Shown one piece after another: positions 49,965-59,356 of a stretch of 64,000 bases of DNA; the first letter of the stretch is position 1; every line of letters begins with the position of its first letter. Source of the DNA: Maridesulfovibrio sp. (GTDB taxonomy: Bacteria > Desulfobacterota > Desulfovibrionia > Desulfovibrionales > Desulfovibrionaceae). The translations under genes were made by a program, and so were the position numbers. Location: NCBI RefSeq assembly GCF_963676065.1, contig NZ_OY780933.1, positions 2,520,122 through 2,584,121 on the forward strand, in the 5' to 3' direction. A model generated the notes under the pieces. The model saw nothing but the letters and a program-made list of their open reading frames with translations. It was not told the origin of the DNA and did no database searches.

Positions 49965-51726
49965 CGCTTTTCTCCATCCGGCTTTGGCTTTTATCGCGCT
50001 GGCATTGGCTTTGCCCTTTTTTCGGGGCAAACAGTGGAAATGGTTTCTGCTTATCCCGCCGATTATCGCTATCGCGGTTGTTTTCACCGCTACTCTCGGT
50101 AATTTCGGAGTTCTGCCTTATCTGGGCAATGTTCTGGTGCTCGGGCGTGTGGATAAGCTTTCGCTGGTCTTTGCCAACGTTTTTGCCATTCAGTCGCTAA
50201 TCGGTATGATCTATGCCCTGCATGTGGATGACAAAGCGCATCACGCTGCTGCGGCCCTTTATGTTGCCGGGTCATTCGGCTGTGTTTTTGCCGGAGATTA
50301 TCTGACCCTGTTTATCTTCTGGGAACTCATGTCCGTGGCTTCCACATTCCTTATCTGGCTGCACCGGACTAAAACTTCCTCCGCTGCCGGGTTCCGCTAC
50401 TTTATGTTTCACACATTGGGCGGACTCTTTCTGCTGGGTGGAATGCTGCTCCGTTATTCGGATATAGGCACTTTCGCTTTTCTGCCTGTGGACCCGCAGG
50501 GTATGGAGTATTACGACTGGCTGATCATGATCGGCTTTTGCGTAAACGCCGCTGTTGTTCCGCTGCATGCATGGCTGCCTGACGCTTATCCCGAAGCAAC
50601 CATTCCCGGCGCGGTCTTCATGTGCGCTTTTACCACCAAGACTGCGGTCTATGTGCTGGCTCGCGGATTCTCCGGTGTCTACGCGCTGGCGGTGGCCGGA
50701 ACATTCATGGCTGTCTACGGAGTGCTTTATGCGTCGATGGAAAACAATGCCCGCAGGATTCTTTCCTACCACATTGTTTCGCAGGTCGGTTACATGGTCG
50801 CGGGTATCGGTATCGGTACAGCCATGTGTCTTAACGGAGCTGTCGCTCATGCCTATGCCCATATCCTTTATAAAGGACTGCTCTTTATGAGTGTGGGTAC
50901 TGTGCTTTACGCAGTCGGTTCCGCAGATCTTGACCGTCTGGGAGGACTTGTCGGAAAATTGCCGGTGGTCATGCTCCTTTATATGGTCGGGGCGGTTTCC
51001 ATTTCCGGTATGCCGTTCTTTAACGGATTCATCTCTAAAACCATGACCATTACCGGGGCTGCTGAATCACATCACACCCTGCTGGCAATCGGTCTTGAAA
51101 TCGCCGCGGTGGGTACTTTCCTCTCGGTAGGTATAAAACTGCCGTATTTCGCCTTCTGGAATAAACCGGCGAAGACGGACATTAAGCTTAAGCCTATTCC
51201 TAAAAATATGTATGTGGCCATGGGCATCGCGGCTTTCCTGTGTATCGCGCAGGGTGTGTATCCGCAGATGCTTTATAAGCTGCTGCCTTTCCCTGTTGAT
51301 TACGAACCTTACACTCCGTGGCACCTGTTGCAGGCTTCCATGCTGCTGGCCTTTACCGGAGCAGGGTTCTGGATCATGCGCAAGGTCATCATCCCGCATC
51401 ATGGACGAAACCTCGACTTCGACAAGCTTTATCGCTTTATCGGTAACATGGGGCTGCTGCTGGTTTGCCGTCCCATCGCCTGGGCGGATTCCATATGGAC
51501 CACCGTCTACCGGGTTATCGGCCTGAAATGGTTGATGGATTCTGCTGCCGGGTCGTCATGGTTTGATCGAAAGGGTATTGATACCGTTGTGGACGGCACC
51601 GCTTACACGGTTAGAAATATCGGTAAGACAGGAGCCAAGATACAGACCGGACGCTTGCAGGATTATCTCGGGATGGCTGTGTTCATCGCGCTCTGCGTCT
51701 ACGGCTTAGTCTGGTACTTCGGATAA
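49951..51726 (+). CDS. Antiporter-like complex I subunit, NuoL-type with C-terminal extension
   Basis: The 591-aa membrane protein has the antiporter core (FWELMSVASTFLIW; VVPLHAWLPDAYPEATIPGAVF; TTKTAVYVLARG) and a C-terminal extension with SWFDRKGIDTVVDG and KIQTGRLQDYLG. The latter resembles the region after the NuoL lateral helix, so this is the most NuoL-like member. The start is ATG-ATG at 49951/49954; GGAGG favours either. It follows the 86-aa gene by overlap. Confidence 0.86.
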   Translation: MMTFNAFLHPALAFIALALALPFFRGKQWKWFLLIPPIIAIAVVFTATLGNFGVLPYLGNVLVLGRVDKLSLVFANVFAIQSLIGMIYALHVDDKAHHAAAALYVAGSFGCVFAGDYLTLFIFWELMSVASTFLIWLHRTKTSSAAGFRYFMFHTLGGLFLLGGMLLRYSDIGTFAFLPVDPQGMEYYDWLIMIGFCVNAAVVPLHAWLPDAYPEATIPGAVFMCAFTTKTAVYVLARGFSGVYALAVAGTFMAVYGVLYASMENNARRILSYHIVSQVGYMVAGIGIGTAMCLNGAVAHAYAHILYKGLLFMSVGTVLYAVGSADLDRLGGLVGKLPVVMLLYMVGAVSISGMPFFNGFISKTMTITGAAESHHTLLAIGLEIAAVGTFLSVGIKLPYFAFWNKPAKTDIKLKPIPKNMYVAMGIAAFLCIAQGVYPQMLYKLLPFPVDYEPYTPWHLLQASMLLAFTGAGFWIMRKVIIPHHGRNLDFDKLYRFIGNMGLLLVCRPIAWADSIWTTVYRVIGLKWLMDSAAGSSWFDRKGIDTVVDGTAYTVRNIGKTGAKIQTGRLQDYLGMAVFIALCVYGLVWYFG

Positions 51727-51739
51727 TGGAGAGAATGCA

Positions 51740-53275
51740 ATGCAAGAAATAGCTTATCCTGTTCTGACTGTCCTCGTGTTCTTTCCGCTGCTGGCGGCCT
51801 TGGGGCTTTTCTTCCTCCGGGGGGATAATACCATCAGGGTTTACACGCTTATTGTGTCAGTCATTGAACTCGTGCTTTCGTTCCCGCTTTTTGCCGGATT
51901 CAAACTTGAATCCGCGGCCTTTCAGTTCGTGGAAAGAATGGATTGGGTAAGGCAGTGGGGCGTAGAATATTACCTCGGCACAGACGGAATCAGTTTCCTG
52001 ATGGTGATTTTGACCATCGCTGTGCTGCCGCTGTGTGTGCTTTGTTCGTGGACTTATATCAGCACACGGGTCAAGGAATTCCACTTTTGTCTGCTGTTTA
52101 TGACCTCAGCCTGTGTAGGAGTCTTTACCGCTCTTGATTTAGTCCTCTTTTATGTGTTCTGGGAAGCGATGCTGATACCTATGTATCTGTTAATCGCGGT
52201 CTGGGGCGGACCTGAAAAACGTTATGCATCGCTCAAGTTTTTTCTCTATACTCTGGCGGGATCGGCATTATTACTGGTTGCCATCGTCGCTTTCAGGGTT
52301 GCGGGAGGAACTTTCGCAATTCCGGAACTCATGGAGCAGAATTTCAGCTTCAGCTTTCAGTTCTGGGCTTTTCTGGCTTTGGCCCTCGCTTTTGCCATCA
52401 AAGTCCCCATGTTCCCTTTCCACACATGGCTTCCTGCCGCTCACGTACAAGCTCCGACAGCTGGATCAGTGATTCTTGCTTCGGTGCTTTTGAAGATGGG
52501 AACCTACGGCTTCCTGCGCTTCAACCTGCCGCTGACTCCTGCGGCCAGTGAGTATTTTGCCCCGGTCATGATCGCCATATCCATAGCCGGAATTCTTTAC
52601 GGCGGGATTGTCGCGCTCGGGCAGAACGACATTAAGAAAGTTATCGCCTACTCCTCTGTTGGCCATATGGGTTTTGTAACACTTGGTATTTTCCTCTTTA
52701 ATCAGCGTGGGCTGGAAGGGGCTTTGTTTCAGATGCTCAACCACGGTATTACCACCGGCGGACTGTTCATGCTGATCGGTACCGTTTACGAACGCAGCCA
52801 CAGCCGTGAACTGGGAGATAACCTCGGACTCGGAAAATATATGCCCGCATATATGTTCTTCTGGGGCCTGTTTGCACTTTCCTCCTTCGGCTTTCCCGGT
52901 ACAAACAGTTTTGTGGGCGAGATACTCGTTTTCATAGGCGCGTTTAAGCAGAATCCGTGGATCGGAGCATTTATGGTTCCCGGTGCCATGGTTGCGGCGG
53001 CCTACATGTTGCGTGTTTCACTCAAGTTGGCCTGGGGCCGTCCTACTTCATGGAAAGAGTGGCCTGATCTCAATCTGCGAGAGTGGTCTTATCTGGTTGT
53101 TCCAGCGGTGTTTGTATTCTATATCGGCCTCGCACCGGGGCTTTGTTTCAAGGTTATGGATGCCTCGCTGATCAAGCTGGAAAAGGATGTGAAGGAAGGG
53201 GCCAAGATCGTTTCCATTCAAAAGGAAGATCCTCTGCAAATGGCATTTAATTCCCTCAAGGGAATTGTGAAATAG
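51740..53275 (+). CDS. nuoM: NADH-quinone oxidoreductase subunit M
   Basis: The 511-aa antiporter-like subunit has 14 helices. GTDGISFLMVILT, VFWEAMLIPMYLLIAVWGG (key Glu), AFAIKVPMFPFHTWLPAAH (key Lys) and SSVGHMGFVTLGIF are the NuoM signatures. GGAGAGAATG lies near the ATG. It lies 13 nt after the preceding antiporter gene. Confidence 0.94.
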   Translation: MQEIAYPVLTVLVFFPLLAALGLFFLRGDNTIRVYTLIVSVIELVLSFPLFAGFKLESAAFQFVERMDWVRQWGVEYYLGTDGISFLMVILTIAVLPLCVLCSWTYISTRVKEFHFCLLFMTSACVGVFTALDLVLFYVFWEAMLIPMYLLIAVWGGPEKRYASLKFFLYTLAGSALLLVAIVAFRVAGGTFAIPELMEQNFSFSFQFWAFLALALAFAIKVPMFPFHTWLPAAHVQAPTAGSVILASVLLKMGTYGFLRFNLPLTPAASEYFAPVMIAISIAGILYGGIVALGQNDIKKVIAYSSVGHMGFVTLGIFLFNQRGLEGALFQMLNHGITTGGLFMLIGTVYERSHSRELGDNLGLGKYMPAYMFFWGLFALSSFGFPGTNSFVGEILVFIGAFKQNPWIGAFMVPGAMVAAAYMLRVSLKLAWGRPTSWKEWPDLNLREWSYLVVPAVFVFYIGLAPGLCFKVMDASLIKLEKDVKEGAKIVSIQKEDPLQMAFNSLKGIVK

Positions 53276-53293
53276 ACAACAGGAGATATTGAA

Positions 53294-54715
53294 ATGAATG
53301 TGAATCCATATCTTTTCATGCCGGAACTTTCCATGTTCCTTATCATTACCCTGTTGTTCGTACAGGCCGTGGGTAGTGAGACAATGAGGGACAAGGTCGG
53401 GGTCTGGCTGCCTATAGCGTCCCTTCTGCCGGTAGTGGTTTCTTTGCTCTCCGTGGGGCAGGAAGGTTTATCCTTTCACGGTGCTTATCTGGTCGATCCG
53501 CTTTCGCAGTTTTTCAAAGTTGCAATCGCCATCGGCTTCTGTGTGACAGTGTTTAACGCCACCCGCCAGCCGACACTGCTGAAGGAAAAAAGATCAGATT
53601 ATTTTCTGTTCTTCGCTATCAGCGCATGGGGCCTGATGATGCTCGCTTCCTCGGTGGAGCTGGTTACTATGTACCTAGCGCTGGAGCTTTCCTCCTACTC
53701 CCTCTATGCAATTATTGCCTTGCGGGCCAAGGACAAAGGGGCGGCGGAAGCGGCTATCAAGTATATCATGTTCGGCGCGGTATCCACGGCACTGGCCTTG
53801 TACGGTTTTTCCTACATCCTCGCCGGGATGCATACCACTTACCTCGCGGAACTTGTTCAGAAAACATGGTCTTTTGCAGCAGCTCCCATGGCTGTCACCG
53901 GAATGGCTTTGTTTCTGCTGGGCATGTTTTACAAGCTGGCTTTGTTTCCGTTCCATTTCTGGTGCCCGGATGTTTACGAGGGTGCCAGCAACGAAACTGC
54001 CGCTTTTGTGGCGACCCTGCCTAAACTGGGTGCGGTGGTTATACTTATCCGCCTTGCCGCCATGTTTAAGCCCGGTTACGATATCACCACGATTATTGCC
54101 GTGCTCGGTGCCCTGTCCATGACTTTCGGTAACCTTGCAGCACTGGTGCAAAGGGATGTGAAGCGTATTTTAGGATATTCTTCAGTAGCTCATGCCGGTT
54201 ACATTATGATCGGACTCATTTCCGGTACGGCGGAAGGTCTGGCTGCGGCTTCCTTCTACGCGCTGGCCTATGTCGCCATGAACCTGACTTGCTTTTGGGT
54301 GGTCAGTCGCGTTTCCGTGGACGGACGCAACCTACAGCTTGATGATCTTAACGGATTGCATAAGCGCGCCCCGGCACTTGCCTTCGCCTTGGCTGTCGGA
54401 GCATTTGCGCTGGTCGGGCTGCCGCCAATGGCAGGATTTATGGGGAAACTCTTCCTGTTTTCATCCGGTTGGAACCACGGCTATAACTGGCTGATCATAA
54501 TCGCCGGTATTAACACCGCCATTTCCATCTATTACTATCTTGGAATGGTTCGCCATGCCTACACGCAGGACGCGGCAGCGGATCAACCACTGCCGGATAC
54601 TTCAGCATTCAGCTTCGCCGGAGCCGCGCTGCTCTCCCTGTTGGTGCTGGGACTGGGTATGATGCCCGCCGGTGTGTTTGATTTCGCTTTGAAGGTTGGA
54701 AGTATTGTTCCTTAA
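53294..54715 (+). CDS. nuoN: NADH-quinone oxidoreductase subunit N
   Basis: The 473-aa antiporter-like subunit is the smallest of the four and last in the operon. It has YLALELSSYSLYAIIAL, FYKLALFPFHFWCPDVYEG (key Lys), YSSVAHAGYIMIGLISG and FALVGLPPMAGFMGKL. It contacts NuoK in known structures. A terminator follows at once. Confidence 0.94.
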   Translation: MNVNPYLFMPELSMFLIITLLFVQAVGSETMRDKVGVWLPIASLLPVVVSLLSVGQEGLSFHGAYLVDPLSQFFKVAIAIGFCVTVFNATRQPTLLKEKRSDYFLFFAISAWGLMMLASSVELVTMYLALELSSYSLYAIIALRAKDKGAAEAAIKYIMFGAVSTALALYGFSYILAGMHTTYLAELVQKTWSFAAAPMAVTGMALFLLGMFYKLALFPFHFWCPDVYEGASNETAAFVATLPKLGAVVILIRLAAMFKPGYDITTIIAVLGALSMTFGNLAALVQRDVKRILGYSSVAHAGYIMIGLISGTAEGLAAASFYALAYVAMNLTCFWVVSRVSVDGRNLQLDDLNGLHKRAPALAFALAVGAFALVGLPPMAGFMGKLFLFSSGWNHGYNWLIIIAGINTAISIYYYLGMVRHAYTQDAAADQPLPDTSAFSFAGAALLSLLVLGLGMMPAGVFDFALKVGSIVP

Positions 54716-54747
54716 GTTGATTGATATTAGAGAGCTATGATACGAAT

Positions 54748-54785
54748 TAAAGCTCCCCTGTCGTGAGGCGGGGGAGCTTTCTTTT
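54748..54785 (+). terminator. Terminator of the nuo operon
   Basis: AAAGCTCCCC (54749-54758) pairs with GGGGAGCTTT (54771-54780), followed by CTTTT. Confidence 0.82.
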
Positions 54786-54840
54786 AGCAGGTTTCGACAA
54801 GGATGAAATAAGCTGGCAAGTAGTTTATTTATTGATATTG

Positions 54841-54884
54841 CATAAAAAAGCGGAGAACCTAGGGAGGTTCTCCGCTTTTTTATG
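54841..54884. terminator. Perfect 20-bp bidirectional terminator
   Basis: CATAAAAAAGCGGAGAACCT (54841-54860) pairs exactly with 54865-54884 around AGGG. A/T runs are part of the stem on both sides. It ends feoAB transcripts and catches nuo readthrough. Confidence 0.88.
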
Positions 54885-54930
54885 CAGGGTGCGGAAAATT
54901 ATGGCTAAATTTTCCGTCATTCTGCGACAG

Positions 54931-57057
54931 TTACAGATTCAAAGGCCGGAGCTGAGGTTCTTCCTCAACTTCCTTGTTTCCCAGATATTTAAGTGTCGCG
55001 TATATCCCACCAAGAATAGCGACGGAGAGTACAAGATAGATGGGGTTTTTACCCTCCGCTATCTGGTAGAACAGAGTTGCGACAGACCAGCCCAAAGCGG
55101 TGCAGTACATGGCCATTACTGCGGAATAAAATCCGCCCATTTCCTGTCTGGTGGCGCCGATTACAGCAAGGCAGGGGAAGTACATCAAAACAAAGAGCAG
55201 ATAAGCGAAGGCGGAGTAGACAGTGAAGTTGGCCGCGAGATGTTTGTATACTGAAACATCAGCCCCGATTTCTTCGGAAACGGCTGCGCTGTCTTCACCG
55301 ATCAAGCCTATTCCGAGCAGATCCACGGATGTGACTACACCGACCAGACCATCCCACACAGTCCCGAAAGCTTCATTTACTGTTCCACTGATATCGAGTT
55401 CACCTTCTTCTTCTACCGCTGCTGCAGGGTCCAGATCGGCAGAAGGAGAGTCCATGGAGGAATAGAGAGAGTTTACAGTACCTACGATTGCTTCTTTAGC
55501 GAAAAGACCAGTGAACAGAGCAACGGATGCCGGCCAGTTTTCCTCTTTAATTCCCATCGGTTTAAAAACGGGGGATATCGCTTTACCGGCAATGGAGAGA
55601 ACAGAGTTCTGCGAATCCTCATTTCCGAAAGTAAACTGACCGTTATCGATACCCACAGAGTTGATCATGGAAAGAATGAAAACTGCGGTGACAACGATAA
55701 CACCTGCGCGTTTAACAAATCCTCTCATACGTAACCATGCACTTTTGAAAACCGCGCTCACTCTAGGAATGTGGTAGAGGGGCAGGTCCATAACAAAGTG
55801 TGAAGGAACTCCCTTGAAGAGGGTCTTTTTGAGCAGAAAACCGGTGAAGATAGCCATGGCCAGACCGGAAAGGTAAATCAGAAATACCGCCAGACCGGAA
55901 TATGCGCCGAATAGAGCTACGCAAAAGAGAGCGTATACAGGCAGTCGTGCACCGCAGGACATGAACGGAGCCATGAAAATAGTCATGAAACGGTCTCTCT
56001 TTGAGGAGAGGGTTCTTGAGGCCATAACAGCGGGGACAGTGCAGCCGAAGCCAACAACCATCGGGATAAACGCGGAACCCGGCAGTCCTATCTTGCGCAT
56101 GAAACGGTCGGCCACAACCGCAACTCGGGCCATGTATCCGAAATCTTCAAGGATGGCCAAAGCAAGGAACATGAAAAATACAACCGGTATAAAAGTGGCA
56201 ACAGTCTGGATTCCGGCCCCGATGCCGCCAAGTGTTACGGTGAGCCATTCCGGAGCGCCTATTTTACCCAGCAGATCGGCGGGAATGTCGATAAAAAACA
56301 GCCCGGCCATAATATCAAAAAAGTCGATAAAAACAGATCCCAGACCGATTGCGAACCAGAAGGTAAGGAACATGGAAATCAAAAAGACGGGAATCGCCGC
56401 GAATTTATTCATGACGATGTTATCCACCTTGTTGGTGAAGTTCTGGCTGCGGTCCTTTTTTTCTTTCAGCACCTTGTTGTATATGGTGTCGATGTGGTTG
56501 TATTTCTTGACCGTATCCATCACTTCCTGACGGGTGGGGTGCGAGCTGTGGGCAGGAAGATTCTGGGATTTTTCAGCAAGCTCCTCAACAGCCTTGGCTA
56601 CTGATTTTTTATCGACCGCAATCACCGGGATAATAGGGAGATCAAGCTCTTTGCTGAGCTTATCAATATCAATATCAAGACCCTCACCTTCCGCTACATC
56701 AAGCATGTTGAGTAGAACGACAATCTGATCGGTACGCTCCTTAAGGTCCATAGTCAGAAAGAGGTTGCGGGAAAGGTTTGTAGCATCAACCACGTTTACG
56801 ATCATGTCGTACTCGCCGCTGCGAATAACTCTTTCGGCTACTTTCTGGTCTTCGGTATCCGGGCTGAGATTGTATGTTCCCGGTAAATCCACGAGTTCTA
56901 CTTTGGTACCTGAAAGGGAAAATGTACCCTCAATTTTTTCAACTGTAACTCCGGGCCAGTTACCTACCTTCTGGCGGGCTCCTGTCAGCGCGTTGAAAAG
57001 TGTGGTTTTACCGCTGTTTGGCACCCCTGCGATGGCTATCCTCTCAATCTTATGCAT
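54931..57057 (-). CDS. feoB: Ferrous iron transport protein B
   Basis: The 708-aa protein has an N-terminal G domain (P-loop GVPNSGKTT, G3 DLPGTYNL), a GDI-like helical region and a polytopic membrane domain with Gate motifs (e.g. GFGCTVPAVMASRTL and FMSCGARLPVYAL). It imports Fe2+ powered or gated by GTP. It lies 2 nt after feoA and is co-transcribed. A long insert with acidic residues (about 555-620) lies in the core. Fur box upstream of feoA. Confidence 0.95.
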   Translation of the reverse strand: MHKIERIAIAGVPNSGKTTLFNALTGARQKVGNWPGVTVEKIEGTFSLSGTKVELVDLPGTYNLSPDTEDQKVAERVIRSGEYDMIVNVVDATNLSRNLFLTMDLKERTDQIVVLLNMLDVAEGEGLDIDIDKLSKELDLPIIPVIAVDKKSVAKAVEELAEKSQNLPAHSSHPTRQEVMDTVKKYNHIDTIYNKVLKEKKDRSQNFTNKVDNIVMNKFAAIPVFLISMFLTFWFAIGLGSVFIDFFDIMAGLFFIDIPADLLGKIGAPEWLTVTLGGIGAGIQTVATFIPVVFFMFLALAILEDFGYMARVAVVADRFMRKIGLPGSAFIPMVVGFGCTVPAVMASRTLSSKRDRFMTIFMAPFMSCGARLPVYALFCVALFGAYSGLAVFLIYLSGLAMAIFTGFLLKKTLFKGVPSHFVMDLPLYHIPRVSAVFKSAWLRMRGFVKRAGVIVVTAVFILSMINSVGIDNGQFTFGNEDSQNSVLSIAGKAISPVFKPMGIKEENWPASVALFTGLFAKEAIVGTVNSLYSSMDSPSADLDPAAAVEEEGELDISGTVNEAFGTVWDGLVGVVTSVDLLGIGLIGEDSAAVSEEIGADVSVYKHLAANFTVYSAFAYLLFVLMYFPCLAVIGATRQEMGGFYSAVMAMYCTALGWSVATLFYQIAEGKNPIYLVLSVAILGGIYATLKYLGNKEVEEEPQLRPLNL

Positions 57058-57059
57058 GA

Positions 57060-57296
57060 TTATATTTCCTCCACCTTGATCTGGTCGGCTTCATTTTTAC
57101 GCAGGGCAATTCGGCTTCCTCTAATTTCAAAGATCATGGGATCAGAAATCATGATCGGTGCAAGATTTATGCGGGTGCCCTCGATAAAACCCATTTTACG
57201 CAGCTTTTGAGCGTAGTCAGAAGTTTCTGTCTCGAAACCTAGGACAGAATAAGAACGATCCTTCAAGATGTTGGAAAGATTTAAGCCTTTAGTCAT
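57060..57296 (-). CDS. feoA: FeoA-type iron transport protein
   Basis: The 78-aa SH3-like protein has SYSVLGFETETSDYAQKLRKMGF then PMIFEIRGSRIALRKNEA. It interacts with the cytoplasmic face of FeoB. The reading frame is open to 57326, but GGGAG before ATG 57296 fits better. It is the first gene of feoAB. Confidence 0.9.
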   Translation of the reverse strand: MTKGLNLSNILKDRSYSVLGFETETSDYAQKLRKMGFIEGTRINLAPIMISDPMIFEIRGSRIALRKNEADQIKVEEI

Positions 57297-57660
57297 TTTT
57301 TGGTCTCCCTGCAGCCCCTGCTGCATTTTTAAAAACTGTAACTATCGTTTACCGTTCGAAGTCAGCGGACGGTATCGTTTAAAAATTATGAATCTTGTAA
57401 AGGTCTTCCAATTCATATTGATATGAAGATTGATAATCAAAATCGATTACTTTCTAGCTGTTGACCTATGAAAGGTCAAGTAGAAAATGAAAATAATTTT
57501 CAATTAGATTTGGGTGGTGGGTTTTGTACTACTGAATATCCTAAATATGTATGAATACGGTAGTATTTTGTAACTTTTCCGTCATGAACCGGTATTGCTC
57601 ATCATGTAGCTCTCAGAATTAAAGACAGGCTAAACATCACTATGTTAATAAGGGGGAGTT
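57297..57660. other. Intergenic region between divergent feoA and the MFS gene
   Basis: This holds the Fur box at 57488 and a second repeat TTGACCT-N5-AGGTCAA (57461-57479). On the minus strand a feoAB promoter candidate is TTGATT-N17-TATGAA at about 57412-57440. The remainder up to 57660 is AT-rich with no gene; the MFS promoter could not be placed confidently. Confidence 0.5.
57488..57502. promoter_or_regulatory. Fur box upstream of feoAB
   Basis: TGAAAATAATTTTCA is a perfect 7-1-7 palindrome, and matches the Fur site form known from Desulfovibrio-type delta-proteobacteria. It lies about 190 bp before feoA, so it may control feoAB and possibly the divergent gene. Confidence 0.75.
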
Positions 57661-59172
57661 ATGAATCACTACCGGGGAGATGGCCCTATGGCAGGCGTTG
57701 ATAAATCCGGCGAAGTCGCAGCTAGATCAGTACAGGAATATATTGATGAAACTCCTTATTGGGCTGACGGGACGATTGCGCCTTCCTCACCCATGACTGT
57801 CATGCAGTGGAGAATCTGGCTGCTGGCATCAGCAGGGAAATTCTTTGAAGGTATGGTCGTATTTATGACCGGGGTGGCCCTGCCTCTCATAGTCCGCGAA
57901 TTCAATCTTGGTGCAATGGAGAAGGGGATGGTCAGCGCGGCAACCCTTTTAGGTATTTTGATAGGAGCAACTGCATTGGGTGGTCTTGCTGATCATTACG
58001 GGCGTAAAAAGATGTTTATAGTTGAGATGATTCTTTTTGTCGTTTGTCTAGTCGCCCTTGTATTCAGTTTGGATTTTATCTCACTGATAATTTTTCTTTT
58101 GGGAATGGGCTTGGCGCTTGGTTGTGACTATCCCACAGCTCATATGGTCATTTCCGAGTCAATTCCGAGCAATGACCGTGGTCGTTTGGTCCTTAGTGCT
58201 TTTGCATTTCAGGCTATCGGCGCCCTTGCCGGAACAGCAATCGGTTACATCGTCCTCTACAAGGCTGCTGACATTTCCGCATGGCGTTATATGTACGCTG
58301 CGGCAATTATTCCCGCAATTCTGGTTGTCTTCGGCAGATTTTATATTCCTGACAGTTGTCATTGGCTGGCTTCAAAGGGGCGTATCAAAGAGGCAGAAAA
58401 GGCCTTGTGTTCACTGCTTTACCGTGAACCGAATTATCCTACTGTGATTAAGATTTCCCAGCCGGTTGAGAATAATAGTGGTAAGGACGGGGATGATTGT
58501 AACGGAAAATATTTAGAACTTTTTAACCGTAAGAATATCCGCGCAACAATACTGGCTTCCGTTCCGTGGTTTTTGCAGGATATTGGTACTTACGGAATCG
58601 GTATATTTACCCCGACAATTTTGGGCTCAGTAATCGGGGCAAAGGCAGTCCATGCCCGCAATGTAGCGGATTTGATTCAGAATGACTTGATTGCCGCCAA
58701 GGGGGCTGCGTTTATTGATGTGCTTTTACTTGTCGGAATAATCGCTGCTGTTCTCATGGCAGATAAGGTTGGGCGTATTAAACTTCAGGTGGCTGGGTTC
58801 ATCGGCTGCGCAATAGGACTCTTTCTCGCTTCCATGTCCATGACTGTTGATCCGGATTCGGCAACTGCCATGATTCTTCTTTTCAGCGGATTTATGCTTT
58901 TTAGCTTTATGACAAATATGGGCCCTAATGCGATAACATATCTTCTGGCCGGAGAAGTTTTTCCTACCAGAATCAGGGGAAAGGGAGCAGGATTTGCGGC
59001 TTCTTTTGCAAAAATAGGAGCGGTAACTACGGCTTTTCTTTTCCCGGTGTTGTTTAAGGACTTCGGTACCGGACCTATTTTGATTTTTCTGGTGAGCTGC
59101 TCACTGCTTGGAGCCTTAATTACATGGCTGTTCCGTATTGAAACCCGCGGGGTTAATCTGGAAAGGCTCTGA
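57661..59172 (+). CDS. Major facilitator superfamily transporter
   Basis: The 503-aa protein has 12 helices, the MFS loop GGLADHYGRKKMF between TM2 and TM3, and the second-half counterpart ADKVGRIKLQ, as in the sugar-porter and metabolite:H+ symporter type. A long cytoplasmic N-terminus of about 40 residues precedes TM1. AAGGGGGAG lies before the ATG. The substrate is not predictable, though organic acid/sugar porters share the pattern. Confidence 0.85.
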   Translation: MNHYRGDGPMAGVDKSGEVAARSVQEYIDETPYWADGTIAPSSPMTVMQWRIWLLASAGKFFEGMVVFMTGVALPLIVREFNLGAMEKGMVSAATLLGILIGATALGGLADHYGRKKMFIVEMILFVVCLVALVFSLDFISLIIFLLGMGLALGCDYPTAHMVISESIPSNDRGRLVLSAFAFQAIGALAGTAIGYIVLYKAADISAWRYMYAAAIIPAILVVFGRFYIPDSCHWLASKGRIKEAEKALCSLLYREPNYPTVIKISQPVENNSGKDGDDCNGKYLELFNRKNIRATILASVPWFLQDIGTYGIGIFTPTILGSVIGAKAVHARNVADLIQNDLIAAKGAAFIDVLLLVGIIAAVLMADKVGRIKLQVAGFIGCAIGLFLASMSMTVDPDSATAMILLFSGFMLFSFMTNMGPNAITYLLAGEVFPTRIRGKGAGFAASFAKIGAVTTAFLFPVLFKDFGTGPILIFLVSCSLLGALITWLFRIETRGVNLERL

Positions 59173-59356
59173 TCGGTTCGGCTGTTTTTTCTTTTAAATT
59201 CTGACTGATTAATCCTCATGGTTTTTATCTTTTTCACCTCTTGCACAACAGCCCAGTATGCTTATATAATTCATGTACAGATTAACAAAACCCCGGTTGG
59301 TTCCGAGAATGATATGTCTTTGCCGGAATCGACGTTAGGCCCTCTGGAGGCATCAT

